A stretch of DNA of 5,193 bases from an uncultured Bacilli bacterium. GTDB taxonomy: Bacteria; Bacillota_I; Bacilli_A; RF39; UBA660. Under the pieces are notes generated by a model. That model was given only the letters and a program-made list of their open reading frames with translations. It did no database searches and was not told the DNA's origin. The stretch is from assembly GCA_944364705.1 (NCBI GenBank), contig CALVWH010000095.1:1-5193 (forward strand), in the 5' to 3' direction. Positions 4,496 through 5,193 of the stretch are shown one piece after another (positions within the stretch are counted from its first letter, which is position 1; every line of letters begins with the position of its first letter). Made by a program: the position numbers and the translations under genes.

Positions 4496-4524
4496 ATTTT
4501 ATCACATTTTTTTATATTTTTAAA
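4496..4524 (-). promoter_or_regulatory. Possible weak promoter for fmt
   Basis: The minus strand reads TTTAAA (4524-4519), a 17-base spacer and TAAAAT (4501-4496) with TG one base before it. The -35 matches only 4 of 6 consensus bases. The run A-A-A-A-A-A-T-G-T-G-A-T-A is the same as in the rplK promoter. If used, transcription would begin near 4489, inside the fmt ribosome binding site, leaving almost no leader. In this AT-rich stretch it may be chance. Confidence 0.3.
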
Positions 4525-5193
4525 GGATTCATATCAATTTCTAAATTTACAAGTCGATTTTGTTTATATTGCCCTCGTAAAAAAGAAAATGGTTGAACTA
4601 TTTTTTTTGTATCTTTAAATTTGATAACAATTTGATAATGATAACGATCTTGATATTTATATAAATTGGCCATACTTGGTCCTAAAAGAATTCCAACGTT
4701 TTGTTTTTCTAAGTATTGTTTTATTTTATTGCTTTCTTGTTCTGCCTTTTTTTCATCTTTTGAAATAATTTGAAGCAAAGCAAAGTTGATATATGGTGGA
4801 TATTGAAGCATTTTTCGAATTTGCATTTCTTTTTGATAAAAGGTTTGATAATCATGGGTCGAAGCACATACTACACTATAATGATCCATATTAAATCCTT
4901 GAAAAATAACTTCTCCTTCTAAATGGCCACGTCCAGCTCTTCCTGCGACTTGACTAAGAAGTTGAAATGTTCGCTCACTGCTTCGAAAATCGGGAATATT
5001 TAACGTACTATCGGCATTTAAAACACCTACTAAGGTTACGTTTGGAAAGTCTAACCCTTTCGCAATCATTTGGGTTCCAATTAAGATATCATATTTTCCA
5101 TCTTTAAATTCTTGAATCATCGTTTGATAAGCATTTTTTCTTCTAGTACTATCGGCATCCATTCGTAAAATGCGAGCTGAGAATTTCTTTTGG
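4512..5193 (-). CDS. priA: Primosomal protein N' (replication restart helicase PriA), C-terminal part
   Basis: PriA recognises stalled forks and D-loops, unwinds the lagging arm and loads the replicative helicase for restart. Only the last 226 codons are visible, and the frame runs open to the right edge. Bacterial PriA is usually about 730-810 residues, so roughly 500-580 are outside. Visible parts of helicase lobe 2 are A-R-I-L-R-M-D-A-D-S-T (6-16 of the fragment), motif V with G-T-Q-M-I-A-K-G-L-D-F (39-49), D-F-R-S-S-E-R-T (68-75) and motif VI Q-V-A-G-R-A-G-R (81-88). The C-terminal domain follows, with Q-Y-P-P-Y (130-134) and the ending I-D-M-N-P-L-K-I. The ATG at 5162 is the internal Met of R-M-D-A-D, not a start. 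The zinc-binding cysteines lie upstream, outside the window. It heads or belongs to a priA-fmt unit. Confidence 0.98.
   Translation of the reverse strand, partial: QKKFSARILRMDADSTRRKNAYQTMIQEFKDGKYDILIGTQMIAKGLDFPNVTLVGVLNADSTLNIPDFRSSERTFQLLSQVAGRAGRGHLEGEVIFQGFNMDHYSVVCASTHDYQTFYQKEMQIRKMLQYPPYINFALLQIISKDEKKAEQESNKIKQYLEKQNVGILLGPSMANLYKYQDRYHYQIVIKFKDTKKIVQPFSFLRGQYKQNRLVNLEIDMNPLKI

Noticed and set aside
1..5193. Mobile elements, CRISPR arrays, tRNA or rRNA genes
   Set aside because: No direct repeats with spacers, transposase-like frames, terminal inverted repeats or tRNA-like cloverleaf sequences were seen. The window is filled with core genes and their control elements.

Overview
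This window comes from an AT-rich genome of the low-GC Gram-positive type, most likely a Bacilli/Mollicutes-related lineage such as the uncultured gut order RF39 or a relative of Erysipelotrichales. The order-level placement is inference. The supports are strong Shine-Dalgarno sequences before most genes, near-consensus sigma-A promoters with 17-base spacers, a Firmicutes-type L10 leader, and the conserved secE-nusG and rplK-rplA-rplJ-rplL order. Every gene is on the minus strand, so transcription runs from the right end to the left. All eight Trp codons seen are TGG. No TGA is used inside, or as the stop of, any intact gene.

Read in the direction of transcription, the first group is priA (3' part only, cut by the right edge), fmt, and an unrecognised membrane-anchored protein whose ATG overlaps the fmt stop by one base. 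The second group has its own promoter and holds secE and nusG, closed by an intrinsic terminator. The third group starts at a strong promoter and a structured leader that looks like a ribosomal protein L1 binding site, followed by rplK (L11). A second, related hairpin lies in front of rplA (L1). A further promoter, whose -35 box is inside the end of rplA, drives an L10 leader/attenuator, rplJ (L10) and rplL (L7/L12).

The groups serve protein synthesis and export: initiator tRNA formylation, the SecYEG translocase, transcription elongation, and the L1 and L10-L12 stalks of the ribosome. The two ribosomal units carry recognisable autoregulatory RNA elements.

The most irregular part is the last ~130 bases at the left edge. 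The C-terminal tail of L10 can still be read there in frame, but it is broken by two TGA codons and has lost its stop, and the rplL start codon reads CTG. L10 and L7/L12 are normally essential or nearly so, so consensus errors at a contig end are the likeliest cause. I see no novel defence, mobile or biosynthetic system here. The points of interest are the RNA regulatory elements, the damaged left edge and the unknown membrane protein.
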